Source: Pseudomonadota bacterium (lineage in GTDB: Bacteria > Pseudomonadota > Gammaproteobacteria > Xanthomonadales > Xanthomonadaceae). Taken from it: DNA of 24,809 nucleotides. The notes under the pieces were generated by a model that saw only the letters and a list, made by a program, of their open reading frames with translations, searched no databases and was not told the DNA's origin. The stretch covers positions 1 to 24,809 of the forward strand of contig JAEWNY010000065.1 of assembly GCA_023461075.1 (NCBI GenBank), in the 5' to 3' direction. How positions within the stretch are numbered: the first letter of the stretch is position 1; each line of letters starts with the position of its first letter. Shown here in pieces: positions 8,154-16,212 of the stretch. A program made the translations under genes and the position numbers.

Positions 8154-8579
8154 ATGCGCAAGACCCTGTTCGCACTGGCCATCGCCGCCGCTTCGATGCC
8201 GATGATGGCTTCGGCCCAGCAGTCACCGGTTGGCAAGTGGAAGACGCTTGACGACGAGACTGGCAAGGCGATGACCGTGGTCGAGGTCTATCAGGCCCAG
8301 AACGGCACGCTGGCCGCCAAGATCGTCGAAAACATCGCGGCGCCGCCGACCTGCACCAAATGCAGCGGCGCCAACAAGAACAAATCCATCATCGGCATGC
8401 CGGTGCTCTGGAACCTGAGGAACGAGAACGGGACCTGGGGTGGCGGCAATGGCCTCAAGCCCTCCTCGGGCGACAGCTTCCGTGCCAAATCGGTGAAGGT
8501 GGTGGATGGCGGCAAGAAGCTTGAGATCACCGGCTGCAAAGGTCCGTTCTGCCGTACTGCGACTTGGGTACGTCACTGA
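8154..8579 (+). CDS. Exported DUF2147-domain protein
   Basis: A 141-residue small protein with a signal peptide (KTLFALAIAAASMPMMASA, probable cleavage after ASA). The mature part starts SPVGKWKTLDDETGKAMTVV, which matches the opening of DUF2147 domains, and continues through a GTLAAKIVE strand and a C-terminal KLEITGCKGPFC segment. Four mature cysteines are visible, two in the CTKC motif and two near the C-terminus. DUF2147 proteins are periplasmic or secreted beta-rich proteins of unassigned function. The start at 8154 is supported by an AGGAGA ribosome site 5 bases upstream; an in-frame ATG at 8046 would bury the signal peptide. The gene lies 119 bases after the S9 peptidase in the same direction, with a TATAAC -10-like hexamer at 8097-8102 but no clear -35. 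Confidence 0.88.
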   Translation: MRKTLFALAIAAASMPMMASAQQSPVGKWKTLDDETGKAMTVVEVYQAQNGTLAAKIVENIAAPPTCTKCSGANKNKSIIGMPVLWNLRNENGTWGGGNGLKPSSGDSFRAKSVKVVDGGKKLEITGCKGPFCRTATWVRH

Positions 8580-8608
8580 GCAACTTTCGACTCTGTCGTC
8601 GAACCAAG

Positions 8609-8631
8609 GGCCCGGGAAACCGGGCCTTTTT
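8609..8631 (+). terminator. Rho-independent terminator after the DUF2147 gene
   Basis: A 7-base-pair GC stem (GGCCCGG at 8609-8615 with CCGGGCC at 8620-8626) has a GAAA tetraloop and a run of five T. It begins 29 bases after the DUF2147 stop and closes the accessory block before metG. Confidence 0.85.
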
Positions 8632-8663
8632 CATGACGGCAGGAAGGGTGCCGCTATCGCCCA

Positions 8664-8672
8664 TGCGATAAT
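8664..8672 (+). promoter_or_regulatory. Probable extended -10 promoter of metG
   Basis: The sequence TGCGATAAT is an extended -10 (TGn then GATAAT) in the gap between the DUF2147 terminator and metG. No good -35 is seen at the usual distance, which extended -10 promoters can tolerate. Transcription would begin near 8679. Confidence 0.4.
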
Positions 8673-8709
8673 CCGCAGCCGTTTTCGAATGCCCCCGACC
8701 CGCCCGACC

Positions 8710-10770
8710 ATGCCCCGCCAAGCCCTCGTCACCTGCGCCTTGCCCTATGCCAACGGGCCGCTGCACCTTGGCCACCTGGTCGGCTACATCCAGGCCGACA
8801 TCTGGGTACGCGCGCGACGCATGGGCGGCGACACGATCCATTTCGTCTGCGCCGACGACACCCACGGCACGCCGATCATGCTGGCCGCGGAGAAGGCCGG
8901 CACCACGCCGGAAGCCTTCATCGCCGGCATCCAGGCTTCGCACGAGGCCGATTTCGCCGCCTTCCACGTCGCCTTCGATCATTACGATTCCACCAACTCG
9001 GCCCGGAACCGCGCGCTGACCGAGGCGATCTATGCACGGCTTGACGCCAACGGCCACATCGGCCGGCGCACGGTGTCGCAGTTGTTCGATCCCGAGCGCG
9101 GCATGTTCCTGCCCGACCGCTATGTCAAGGGCATCTGTCCTAACTGCGGCACACCGGACCAGTACGGCGACAACTGCGAGCATTGCGGCGCGACCTATTC
9201 GCCGACCGAATTGAAGGAGCCGAAGTCGGTGGTCTCCGGGGCCACGCCGGTGCTGCGCGACTCCGAGCATTTCTTCTTCGAGTTGGGGCAGTTCGAAGAC
9301 TTCCTGCGCGAATGGCTGGCGGGCGACGTCGCGGTCGCCGGCGTCAAGGCCAAGCTGGGCGAATGGCTGGAGGGCGAAGGCGGCCTGCGCGCGTGGGACA
9401 TCTCGCGCGATGCGCCCTACTTCGGTTTTGAAATCCCCGGCGCGCCGGGCAAGTATTTCTACGTCTGGCTGGATGCACCGATCGGCTACCTGTCCAGCTT
9501 CCAGTCGCTGTGCGAGCAATACGGCCTCGATTTCGATGCCTTCCTCAAGCCGGACAGCGATGCCGAGATGCACCACTTCATCGGCAAGGACATCGTCAAC
9601 TTCCACGGCCTGTTCTGGCCGGCGGTGCTGCACGGTTCCGGCCACCGCACGCCGACGCGACTGCACGTCAACGGCTACCTGACCGTGGATGGCGCGAAAA
9701 TGTCCAAGTCGCGCGGCACCTTCGTGATGGCGCGCACCTGGCTTGAGCAGGGATTGAACCCCGAGGCCTTGCGCTACTACTTCGCGGCCAAGACCTCGGG
9801 CGTGGTGGATGATCTCGACCTCAACCTCGGCGATTTCGTGCAACGGGTGAACAGCGACATCGTCGGCAAGTTCGTCAACCTGGCGAGCCGCTGCGCCGGC
9901 TTCATCGACAAGCGTTTCGACGGGGCGCTTGCCGACGCCTTGCCCGATCCTGCGATGTACGCGCGGTTCGTCGAGGCGCTCGCGCCGATCCGTGCCGCGT
10001 ATGCCGCCGATGACGCGGCGCAGGCGTTGCGACTGACCATGGCGCTGGCCGACGAAGCGAACAAGTACATCGACGAGCAGAAGCCGTGGGTGATCGCCAA
10101 GCAGGAAGGCGCCGCGGCCGAATTGCAGGCGGTATGCACCCAAGGCCTCAACCTGTTCCGCGTGTTGGCCCTGGCGCTCGCGCCGGTATTGCCGGCGACC
10201 GCAGAGCGCGTGGCCGAGTTCCTCAACGCGCCACTGACGCGCTGGGCCGATTGCGATGCGGCCTTGACCGCGCATCGTATCGCCGCCTACCAGCCACTGT
10301 TCACCCGCATCGACCCCAAACACATCGACGCCATGACCGAAGCCAGCAAGGACACCCTCAAGCCCACCGGCGACGCCACCGCGGCGGTGAAAACGCCAGC
10401 CACCGCGACTGCCCCGAAAGTGGAGACTGCCGTCGCCGCGTTCATCGGCATCGAGGATTTCGCCAAACTCGACCTGCGCATCGGCAAGGTGCTGGAATGC
10501 GGTCTGGTAGAAGGCTCCGACAAGCTGCTGCGTTTCCTGCTGGACGCCGGCGAACTGGGCCAGCGGCAGATCTTCTCCGGCATTCGCGCCAGCTACGCAG
10601 AGCCGGAAAAGCTGATCGGACGCAGCGTGGTGTTCATCGCCAACCTTGCGCCGCGCAAGATGCGCTTTGGCATCAGCGAAGGGATGATCCTTTCGGCCGG
10701 TTTCGACGGCGGTGCACTGGCCCTGCTGGATGCCGATGACGGCGCGCAGGCCGGCATGCCGGTGCGCTGA
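8710..10770 (+). CDS. metG: Methionyl-tRNA synthetase
   Basis: A 686-residue cytosolic class I aminoacyl-tRNA synthetase that charges tRNA-Met and initiator tRNA. The Rossmann catalytic domain contains the HIGH signature as HLGH at 19-22 and KMSKS at 330-334. Between them is a zinc knuckle region with two CxxC pairs (CPNC and CEHC). A helical anticodon-binding domain follows. A Pro/Ala/Thr-rich linker then leads to a C-terminal Trbp111/EMAP-type tRNA-binding domain (from about 579, DLRIGKV ... FSGI ... NLAPRKMRFG) that normally drives dimerisation. The start at 8710 (MPRQALVTCALPYANG) matches the family N-terminus; an in-frame ATG at 8689 is possible. No clear ribosome site is seen. The gene is followed after 24 bases by an RnfB-like gene. 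Confidence 0.98.
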   Translation: MPRQALVTCALPYANGPLHLGHLVGYIQADIWVRARRMGGDTIHFVCADDTHGTPIMLAAEKAGTTPEAFIAGIQASHEADFAAFHVAFDHYDSTNSARNRALTEAIYARLDANGHIGRRTVSQLFDPERGMFLPDRYVKGICPNCGTPDQYGDNCEHCGATYSPTELKEPKSVVSGATPVLRDSEHFFFELGQFEDFLREWLAGDVAVAGVKAKLGEWLEGEGGLRAWDISRDAPYFGFEIPGAPGKYFYVWLDAPIGYLSSFQSLCEQYGLDFDAFLKPDSDAEMHHFIGKDIVNFHGLFWPAVLHGSGHRTPTRLHVNGYLTVDGAKMSKSRGTFVMARTWLEQGLNPEALRYYFAAKTSGVVDDLDLNLGDFVQRVNSDIVGKFVNLASRCAGFIDKRFDGALADALPDPAMYARFVEALAPIRAAYAADDAAQALRLTMALADEANKYIDEQKPWVIAKQEGAAAELQAVCTQGLNLFRVLALALAPVLPATAERVAEFLNAPLTRWADCDAALTAHRIAAYQPLFTRIDPKHIDAMTEASKDTLKPTGDATAAVKTPATATAPKVETAVAAFIGIEDFAKLDLRIGKVLECGLVEGSDKLLRFLLDAGELGQRQIFSGIRASYAEPEKLIGRSVVFIANLAPRKMRFGISEGMILSAGFDGGALALLDADDGAQAGMPVR

Positions 10771-10794
10771 CGATTCAAGGGTTTTGACTGCGCG

Positions 10795-11229
10795 ATGCGG
10801 CCACGTGCGCCATTGGAGTCAGTCGAACTGGTCGAGCGGATAGACCGCCTTCTGCCGCAGACCCAATGCGGCCAGTGTGGATTCGAGGGCTGCCGGCCGT
10901 ATGCCGAGGCGTTGGCGCGTGGCGCAGCCGGCATCGACCAATGTCCGCCGGGCGGCGACGCTGGTGCTCGTGCGTTGGCGCGGCTGCTGGGTGTGCCGGC
11001 ATCGCCTTACGACCGCGATCGCGGCGAACACAAGCCCGGCATCGTGGCGGTGATCGTCGAGGCCGACTGCATCGGCTGCACCAAGTGCATCCAGGCCTGC
11101 CCGGTCGATGCGATCGTCGGCGCTTCGAAACTCATGCATACCGTGATTGCGCCACTCTGCACCGGCTGCGAGTTGTGCGTGCCGCCCTGCCCGGTCGATT
11201 GCATCGTGATGCAGCCGGCCGGGAATTGA
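10795..11229 (+). CDS. RnfB-like soluble ferredoxin with three [4Fe-4S] sites
   Basis: A 144-residue electron-transfer protein similar to RnfB/RsxB. An N-terminal Fe-S domain has cysteines 25, 28, 33 and 50 (QCGQCGFEGC ... QCPPGG). It is followed by two ferredoxin-type motifs, C92/95/98/102 (CIGCTKCIQACP) and C122/125/128/132 (CTGCELCVPPCP). Compared with E. coli RsxB it lacks the N-terminal membrane helix and the C-terminal extension, so it should be soluble. No other rnf/rsx subunit is in the window. The start at 10795 has only a distant AAGG. It lies 24 bases after metG on the same strand and its stop is 4 bases from the stop of the convergent TraB gene. Electron donor and acceptor are unknown. 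Confidence 0.88.
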   Translation: MRPRAPLESVELVERIDRLLPQTQCGQCGFEGCRPYAEALARGAAGIDQCPPGGDAGARALARLLGVPASPYDRDRGEHKPGIVAVIVEADCIGCTKCIQACPVDAIVGASKLMHTVIAPLCTGCELCVPPCPVDCIVMQPAGN

Positions 11230-11233
11230 GCAC

Positions 11234-12184
11234 CTACTTGCCGCGCGGTTTGCACGCCGCGCACACGCGCTCGACCTTGTAGCCCTTGCCGCGCAATTTC
11301 TCGACGACTCCGTCGGGCCCCAGCAGGTGCATCGCCCCGACCACGACCAGGTGGTCGTCGTCGCCTGCGGCCTGCAGTTTCTGCACGAGCTGCGGCACCC
11401 ATGCATCGTTGCGCTCGACGTTGATGGCCTGATAGAGGCGTGGATGTTCGCGCTTCATCTCGGCAATGACCTTGGCAAGCATGGTGTCGACGTCGCCACG
11501 GCGCCACGCATCGTGCAAATTCTTCGATTCCTGTCCGCCGTTGGCGAAGGCATCGATCGCATCCTCCAGCATCTGCCCCTGTTCTTCGGGGGTCATGCCC
11601 GAGAGCAATTGGATCTGGCCGGCGCCGGTTTCAAGCCCCGCGACGGGTTTGTCGGCCTTCGCCGCACGTTGCATGAAATGGCGGTCCAGCCCGAGTTCGG
11701 GCTGCATGCCCAGCTGCGCCATCCCGGTCATCGACACCATCAGCGCCGCGAACCAGGGCTTGAAGACCTGGAACATCACCGGGGCGATGTTCTGCTTGGC
11801 CAGCGCCGCCTCGTTGGCCTTGAGCCACGCATCGAGCTTGGCGTTCTGCGCCGGGCTCAAGTCGTCCTTCAGCTGGGTGCCGTCGCCGCGCATCGCCGCC
11901 ATCATCATCTGCTGCTGCAATGCCGGCGACTCCATCTCGCCCGGCGGGATCTCGAACACCAGTTTCTCGGCATCGGCGAACGCGGCATCCACATCCCCGG
12001 ACAGGGGATAGTCGCTCGGCTTGAGCAGGTGGAACGAGCCGAGCAGATAGAGGCAGTTGTCCGTATCGCAGACCTTCCACAGCAGCGGCACCGGCGGCGT
12101 CGACGCGGCTTTCGCCGGCTCTCTGGCTTGCAGCGGAACACTGACGAGGGCGAGTGCCACCGCGAAGGCGAGGGTCTTGTACAT
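11234..12184 (-). CDS. TraB/GumN family protein, exported
   Basis: A 316-residue protein with a signal peptide (TLAFAVALALVSVPLQA, likely cleavage near residue 20). It shows the TraB/GumN (TIKI-like) layout: a first GxxH motif at 49-52 (GSFH), a conserved acidic segment VFEIPPGEM, and a second GxxH at 283-286 (GAMH) near the C-terminus. These His/Glu residues are thought to form a metal-dependent protease site in the wider family, but the bacterial role is not established. A CAAC pair lies at the C-terminus. The start at 12184 has a good ribosome site, AAGGAC, 6 bases upstream; an in-frame ATG at 12211 lacks one. It follows mutL by 58 bases on the same strand and may be the last gene of that operon. 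Confidence 0.9.
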   Translation of the reverse strand: MYKTLAFAVALALVSVPLQAREPAKAASTPPVPLLWKVCDTDNCLYLLGSFHLLKPSDYPLSGDVDAAFADAEKLVFEIPPGEMESPALQQQMMMAAMRGDGTQLKDDLSPAQNAKLDAWLKANEAALAKQNIAPVMFQVFKPWFAALMVSMTGMAQLGMQPELGLDRHFMQRAAKADKPVAGLETGAGQIQLLSGMTPEEQGQMLEDAIDAFANGGQESKNLHDAWRRGDVDTMLAKVIAEMKREHPRLYQAINVERNDAWVPQLVQKLQAAGDDDHLVVVGAMHLLGPDGVVEKLRGKGYKVERVCAACKPRGK

Positions 12185-12242
12185 GGACGGTCCTTTTTTC
12201 GAGTGTTGCAAGATTACGGAAAATGATGGGGAGGCAGAATGA

Positions 12243-14072
12243 TCATCGCCCGCGCAGGAACCAGCGGTCGATCTCCGCTAGGCTGAAACGCGCCCAGGTC
12301 GGTCGCCCATGGTTGCATTGCGCCGAACGCTCGGTGGCTTCCATCTCACGCAGCAAGGCGTTCATTTCGGGAATCGTCAGGCGACGGTTGGCGCGCACGC
12401 TGCCGTGGCAGGCCATGGTCGAGAGCAGGGCATCACGCGCCTCGGCCACGCGCGGGCTGTGGCCGTGCTCGAGGAAATCCGCCAGCACGTCGCGCAGCAG
12501 CGCTTCGACATCGCCCTGCGCGAGCAAGGCCGGCACAGCGCGCAGCAGCAGCGATTGCTCGCCGCTGCGAGCGACATCGAAACCCAGGTGGTGCAGCGCC
12601 TCGCCTTCGCGCTCGACCAGATCGGCCTCGCGCATCGACACCGCGATCGGCATCGGCACCAGCAGGGGCTGAAGGCGCAGGCCTTCGCCATCGAAGGCGG
12701 CCTTGAGTTTCTCGTAGTTGATGCGCTCGTGCGCCGCATGCATGTCGACCACGACCAACCCCTCGGCGTTCTCGGCGAGGATGTGGATGCCGTGCAGCTG
12801 CGCAATGGCGAAGCCTAGCGGCGGGATATCGCCACCTTCGGGCATGACCGGCGCGGCCGTTGCATCGCCCGCTGGCTGCCATGCTGGCGCCGCAGCAGCA
12901 TCGCGATACAACGCCACATAGGCCGCAGGCGCGTCGGCCACGCGCAGGCCAAGCGGTGATTGCGGCAGCGCATGGAGATCGAAGGCCATGCCGGTGGATG
13001 TCGCGATTCCCGGCATCGACCCGTCTTGTGGCTGTTCGCCGCCTGTCGGCACTTGCCCGGCGCGGGTTTCCGCCAGCGCCTCCTTCAAGGTGCGATGGAC
13101 GAAGTCGTGTATCAGCCGCGCGTCGCGGAACCGCACCTCATGCTTGGCCGGGTGCACGTTGACATCGACCCGGCGTGGATCGAGATCGAGGAACAGTACG
13201 TAGGCGGGTTGCCGGCCGTGATAGAGCACATCGGCATAGGCCAGCTTGACCGCGTGCGCCACGCTGCGGTCGCGCACCGCGCGGCCGTTGACATAGAGGT
13301 ATTGCTGGTCGGCGCTCGGGCGGTTGTAGGCTGGCTGCGCGATCCACCCGGAAAGCCGCAGCCCCGCGGCTTCATGATCGATGGCGATCGCCTGGCGGGT
13401 GAATGCCTCGCCCAGGGTCTGCAGCAGGCGGTCATCGGCAATCAACGCGTCTTCGCCGCCGCGATAGCGACGCATCGCCTTGCCGTTATGGCTGAGCCGC
13501 AGCTCGATGCCCGGCCGCGCCAATGCGAGCGCGCGCAGCCATTCCTCGATGTGCCCAAGCTCGGTACGTTCAGCGCGCAGGAACTTGCGCCGCGCCGGCG
13601 TGTTGAAGAACAGGTCGCGCACTTCGACCGTGGTGCCCGGCGATTGCGCAGCGGGCGAGGTGCTGCCGAGGTGGCCGCCCTCTACTTCCAGCACGTGGCC
13701 GTGTTCGCTGCCCGTGCGCCGCGAGGCGATGCGGAACCGGCTGACCGAGGCGATGGAGGGCAGTGCCTCGCCGCGGAAACCGAGCGTGGCGACGGCCTCC
13801 AGGTCCTCGAGCGAGGCGATCTTGCTGGTCGCATGACGCTGCACCGCGAGCGCGAGTTCCTCGGCTGCGATGCCGCCGCCATCGTCCCGCACCCGGATCA
13901 GGCGGACGCCGCCTTCCTCCAGGTCGATGTCGACGCGGCGGGCCCCGGCATCCAGCGCGTTCTCGACCAGTTCCTTGACCACCGAGGCGGGACGCTCCAC
14001 CACTTCGCCGGCGGCGATCTGGTTGGCGAGGGTGTCGGGGAGCAGGCGGATGCGGGCTTCGGTCACGGGCAC
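12243..14072 (-). CDS. mutL: DNA mismatch repair protein MutL, endonuclease type
   Basis: A 609-residue mismatch repair coordinator. The N-terminal GHKL ATPase carries the NQIAAGEVVERPASVVKELV motif, DAGA, DDGGGI and the RHATSKI/TLGFRGEAL signatures. A variable linker spans roughly 330-420. The C-terminal dimerisation domain contains DMHAAHERINYE at 443-454, which fits the metal-binding endonuclease motif DQHA(x)2E(x)4E with Met for Gln. ACHGSVR near 554 and CNHGRP near 586 match the other endonuclease-associated motifs. So this protein probably nicks DNA itself, as in bacteria lacking MutH. The start is a GTG at 14072; a GTG at 14066 is also possible and no ribosome site is obvious. It lies 78 bases after amiC in an operon order conserved with E. 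coli. Confidence 0.97.
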   Translation of the reverse strand: MPVTEARIRLLPDTLANQIAAGEVVERPASVVKELVENALDAGARRVDIDLEEGGVRLIRVRDDGGGIAAEELALAVQRHATSKIASLEDLEAVATLGFRGEALPSIASVSRFRIASRRTGSEHGHVLEVEGGHLGSTSPAAQSPGTTVEVRDLFFNTPARRKFLRAERTELGHIEEWLRALALARPGIELRLSHNGKAMRRYRGGEDALIADDRLLQTLGEAFTRQAIAIDHEAAGLRLSGWIAQPAYNRPSADQQYLYVNGRAVRDRSVAHAVKLAYADVLYHGRQPAYVLFLDLDPRRVDVNVHPAKHEVRFRDARLIHDFVHRTLKEALAETRAGQVPTGGEQPQDGSMPGIATSTGMAFDLHALPQSPLGLRVADAPAAYVALYRDAAAAPAWQPAGDATAAPVMPEGGDIPPLGFAIAQLHGIHILAENAEGLVVVDMHAAHERINYEKLKAAFDGEGLRLQPLLVPMPIAVSMREADLVEREGEALHHLGFDVARSGEQSLLLRAVPALLAQGDVEALLRDVLADFLEHGHSPRVAEARDALLSTMACHGSVRANRRLTIPEMNALLREMEATERSAQCNHGRPTWARFSLAEIDRWFLRGR

Positions 14073-14104
14073 GGGTTCGGGGCGAGCCGACGATGATACC
14101 GGCC

Positions 14105-14120
14105 GGCGGCGCGGGCCGCC
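14105..14120. other. GC hairpin in the amiC-mutL gap
   Basis: GGCGGC at 14105-14110 pairs with GCCGCC at 14115-14120 around a 4-base loop. There is no T tract in either direction, so it is not a classical terminator. It might affect RNA stability or mutL translation. Confidence 0.35.
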
Positions 14121-14150
14121 GAAGCGTCTTTCTTGAACGCCCGCGCGAAC

Positions 14151-15698
14151 CTACGGTGCCGCGTCCACCGCGGCATCGACCATGCCCAGCGCACCATTGC
14201 GCTTGGCGGCGTAATAGGTGCCGGGTGGCGGCAGGCGAGTGAAATAGTTGTGCACGCCGTCCAGCACCGCGCGGGCCAATTGGCGCTGGTAGGACGGATC
14301 CCGCAGGCGGCGTTCCTCGTCCGGGTTGGAGATGAAGGCGGTCTCGACCAGCATCGAGGGCACGTCCGGCGAACGCAGCACCACGAAGTTGGCCTTCTCG
14401 ATCTGCGGCTTGTGCGTCCTGCCGATGCGCGACAGGCCGCCCAGCACATCCTTGGCGATTGCCTCAGAAGCGCGCTGGGTCGCGCTCTGCGACAGGTCCA
14501 GCAGCACCGATGCCAGCGTGTCGTTCCTGTCCTTCAGCTTGACCCCGCCGACCAGGTCCGCGGAGTTCTCCTGGTCCGCCAGCCAGCGCGCGGCCTGCGA
14601 GGAAGCCCCGCGCTGCGACAGCACGAACACCGAGGAGCCGTTCGCCTTCGGGTTGGTGAAGGCATCCGCGTGGATGGAGACGAAGACATCGGCCTTGGCG
14701 GTGCGCGCCTTCTGGTAGCGCTGCGCCAGCGGGATGAAGAAATCGGCATCGCGGGTGAGATAAGCCTTCATGCCCGGCATCGCATTCACTTGCCGCGCCA
14801 GTTCGCGCGCCACCTGCAGGGTGATGTCCTTCTCGCGGGTGCCGCTGGGGCCGATCGCGCCGGTGTCCTGCCCGCCGTGGCCGGCATCGATCGCGATGAC
14901 CAGCGGTCGCAGGTTCTGGCTGCGCATGACCTCCTGCACGCTGCGCACCGGCTTGGCCTGGGCGGCGGTGGGACTGGCCGTTGGCGGTTTGGACGCCGCT
15001 GCGGAGGCGGTCGGCGTCGCCGCCGGCTCCCCGGTCGCGACACGGGTCGGTACCCCGGTCGCCACGGTGCCACTGCCCTGCCTGACCGTCGGCATGGCGT
15101 CGGGCGCAGGTGAAACCGGCTCCGCGCGGGCTTCGACGGGTGCAGATGTGGATGCCGTGACCGGCGGCGTGCTGGCGCTCGTCGTCGGCATCGGCTGCGC
15201 TTGCACGGATGGCGCGGGCGTCGATGCCTGTGCGCCCGCCGCGATCGCGGCGATGCCATCGCCCGGCCATTGCAGCACCAGCACCGCCTGGCCATCTCGC
15301 CATTCAAGATTCGGGCCGATCATCACCACCGGTGCGGCCAGGTCGAAGACGATGCGGGTAATGCCGGGCTCGGGCTTGCCGGTGCGCACCGCCTTGACCA
15401 CGCCGCCGCCGGCCGGAAGGCGCACGGCGGGTGACAGCCCCGTATCGAGCACGTCCAACACCAGCCGGTCCGGGTTGGCGAGCGGGATCACCCGGTATTC
15501 CGCGCGGCTGTCCAGCACGATTTCGGCGCGGGTGCCTGTGGCCGAATCGCTCACCGCGACCGACTTGACCTCACGGGCCTCGGCCAGATTCCAGCAGAGC
15601 GCGAGCAGGAGCATCAGCCCCAGCAACGCTTGCTCCAATCGCAGTCCCCGCGTGCGCATGACAGGATTCAAACACCGTACGCATTTCAGTTCAACCAT
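14151..15698 (-). CDS. amiC: N-acetylmuramoyl-L-alanine amidase, AmiB/AmiC type
   Basis: About 515 residues. A long signal sequence (LEQALLGLMLLLALCWNLAEA) leads to a periplasmic enzyme that cuts the amide bond between MurNAc and the stem peptide during daughter-cell separation. An AMIN domain (about 45-150) should target it to septal peptidoglycan. An Ala/Pro/Thr-rich linker of about 95 residues follows. The zinc amidase domain (Amidase_3, about 262-500) has DAGHGG with His274, a following REKD glutamate, SIHADAF and the catalytic-type Glu452 in LVETAF. The ASSQAARWLADQENSADLVG region corresponds to the autoinhibitory helix relieved by EnvC/NlpD-type activators. No LysM repeat is present. 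The start at 15698 has AAGGGA close upstream; an ATG at 15659 is an alternative. tsaE precedes it by 37 bases. Confidence 0.94.
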   Translation of the reverse strand: MVELKCVRCLNPVMRTRGLRLEQALLGLMLLLALCWNLAEAREVKSVAVSDSATGTRAEIVLDSRAEYRVIPLANPDRLVLDVLDTGLSPAVRLPAGGGVVKAVRTGKPEPGITRIVFDLAAPVVMIGPNLEWRDGQAVLVLQWPGDGIAAIAAGAQASTPAPSVQAQPMPTTSASTPPVTASTSAPVEARAEPVSPAPDAMPTVRQGSGTVATGVPTRVATGEPAATPTASAAASKPPTASPTAAQAKPVRSVQEVMRSQNLRPLVIAIDAGHGGQDTGAIGPSGTREKDITLQVARELARQVNAMPGMKAYLTRDADFFIPLAQRYQKARTAKADVFVSIHADAFTNPKANGSSVFVLSQRGASSQAARWLADQENSADLVGGVKLKDRNDTLASVLLDLSQSATQRASEAIAKDVLGGLSRIGRTHKPQIEKANFVVLRSPDVPSMLVETAFISNPDEERRLRDPSYQRQLARAVLDGVHNYFTRLPPPGTYYAAKRNGALGMVDAAVDAAP

Positions 15699-15735
15699 TT
15701 TCCCTTGTGAATCCAATAGTTCGGTTAACTTTCTC

Positions 15736-16212
15736 TCAGGTTTCGCGAGATTGCATCGCCACAACCGCGTCCATCCACGCCTCGCCGGCAGCACTGGCGG
15801 CCTCGATACTCATCCGCCGGCCAGCGCCCTCGATGGCCAGAACGATGCGCAGATCCGGCGCCGGCAGGGCCGAGGCGCCGCGCTCAGGCCATTCCACCAA
15901 CCACAGGGCGACGGCGTCGTGATCGATGCCGAGGAATTCCAGTTCCCCCGGATCGCCGATGCGATACAGATCCAGATGCAGCGCTTCGCGGCCGTCCGCC
16001 AGCGGATAACGCTCGACCAAGGTGTAGGTCGGGCTGCGGATCGGCCCTGTGATGCCGAGCGCACGCAGCAGGGCGCGGGCGAAACTGGACTTGCCGGCGC
16101 CCAGGTCGCCTTGAAGATGCAGCATCACACTCGAGGTCGGCAGCGTCGCGGCGAAACGCGCAGCGATGGCATCGGTGGCCGGTGGATCGGGCAGGAAGAT
16201 GTCGAAACTCAC
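15736..16212 (-). CDS. tsaE: tRNA threonylcarbamoyladenosine biosynthesis ATPase TsaE
   Basis: A 158-residue cytosolic P-loop ATPase that works with TsaB, TsaC and TsaD to make the t6A37 modification of ANN-decoding tRNAs. The Walker A GDLGAGKSS is at 35-43, followed by the family's SPTYTLVERY, HLDLYRIGDP and LVEWPERG motifs in order. I place the start at the GTG at 16212, whose bases overlap the TGA of nnr (GTGA, 4-base overlap), a typical coupled start. A second in-frame GTG lies at 16221. A longer upstream reading is Arg-rich and lies fully inside nnr, so it is unlikely. The position between nnr and amiC matches E. coli. Confidence 0.95.
   Translation of the reverse strand: MSFDIFLPDPPATDAIAARFAATLPTSSVMLHLQGDLGAGKSSFARALLRALGITGPIRSPTYTLVERYPLADGREALHLDLYRIGDPGELEFLGIDHDAVALWLVEWPERGASALPAPDLRIVLAIEGAGRRMSIEAASAAGEAWMDAVVAMQSRET

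Noticed and set aside
993..8579. Prophage, transposon or defence island
   Set aside because: No integrase, transposase, terminal repeat, phage structural gene or toxin-antitoxin pair was seen in or around the block.
8527..10323. 598-residue open frame antisense to metG
   Set aside because: Shadow frame caused by high GC at third codon positions; metG has all family motifs on the other strand.
10795..11229. Start of an Rnf/Rsx respiratory operon
   Set aside because: Only an RnfB-like protein is present; the next gene is convergent and unrelated.
14105..14120. Terminator between amiC and mutL
   Set aside because: The hairpin has no T tract on either strand, so intrinsic termination is unlikely.
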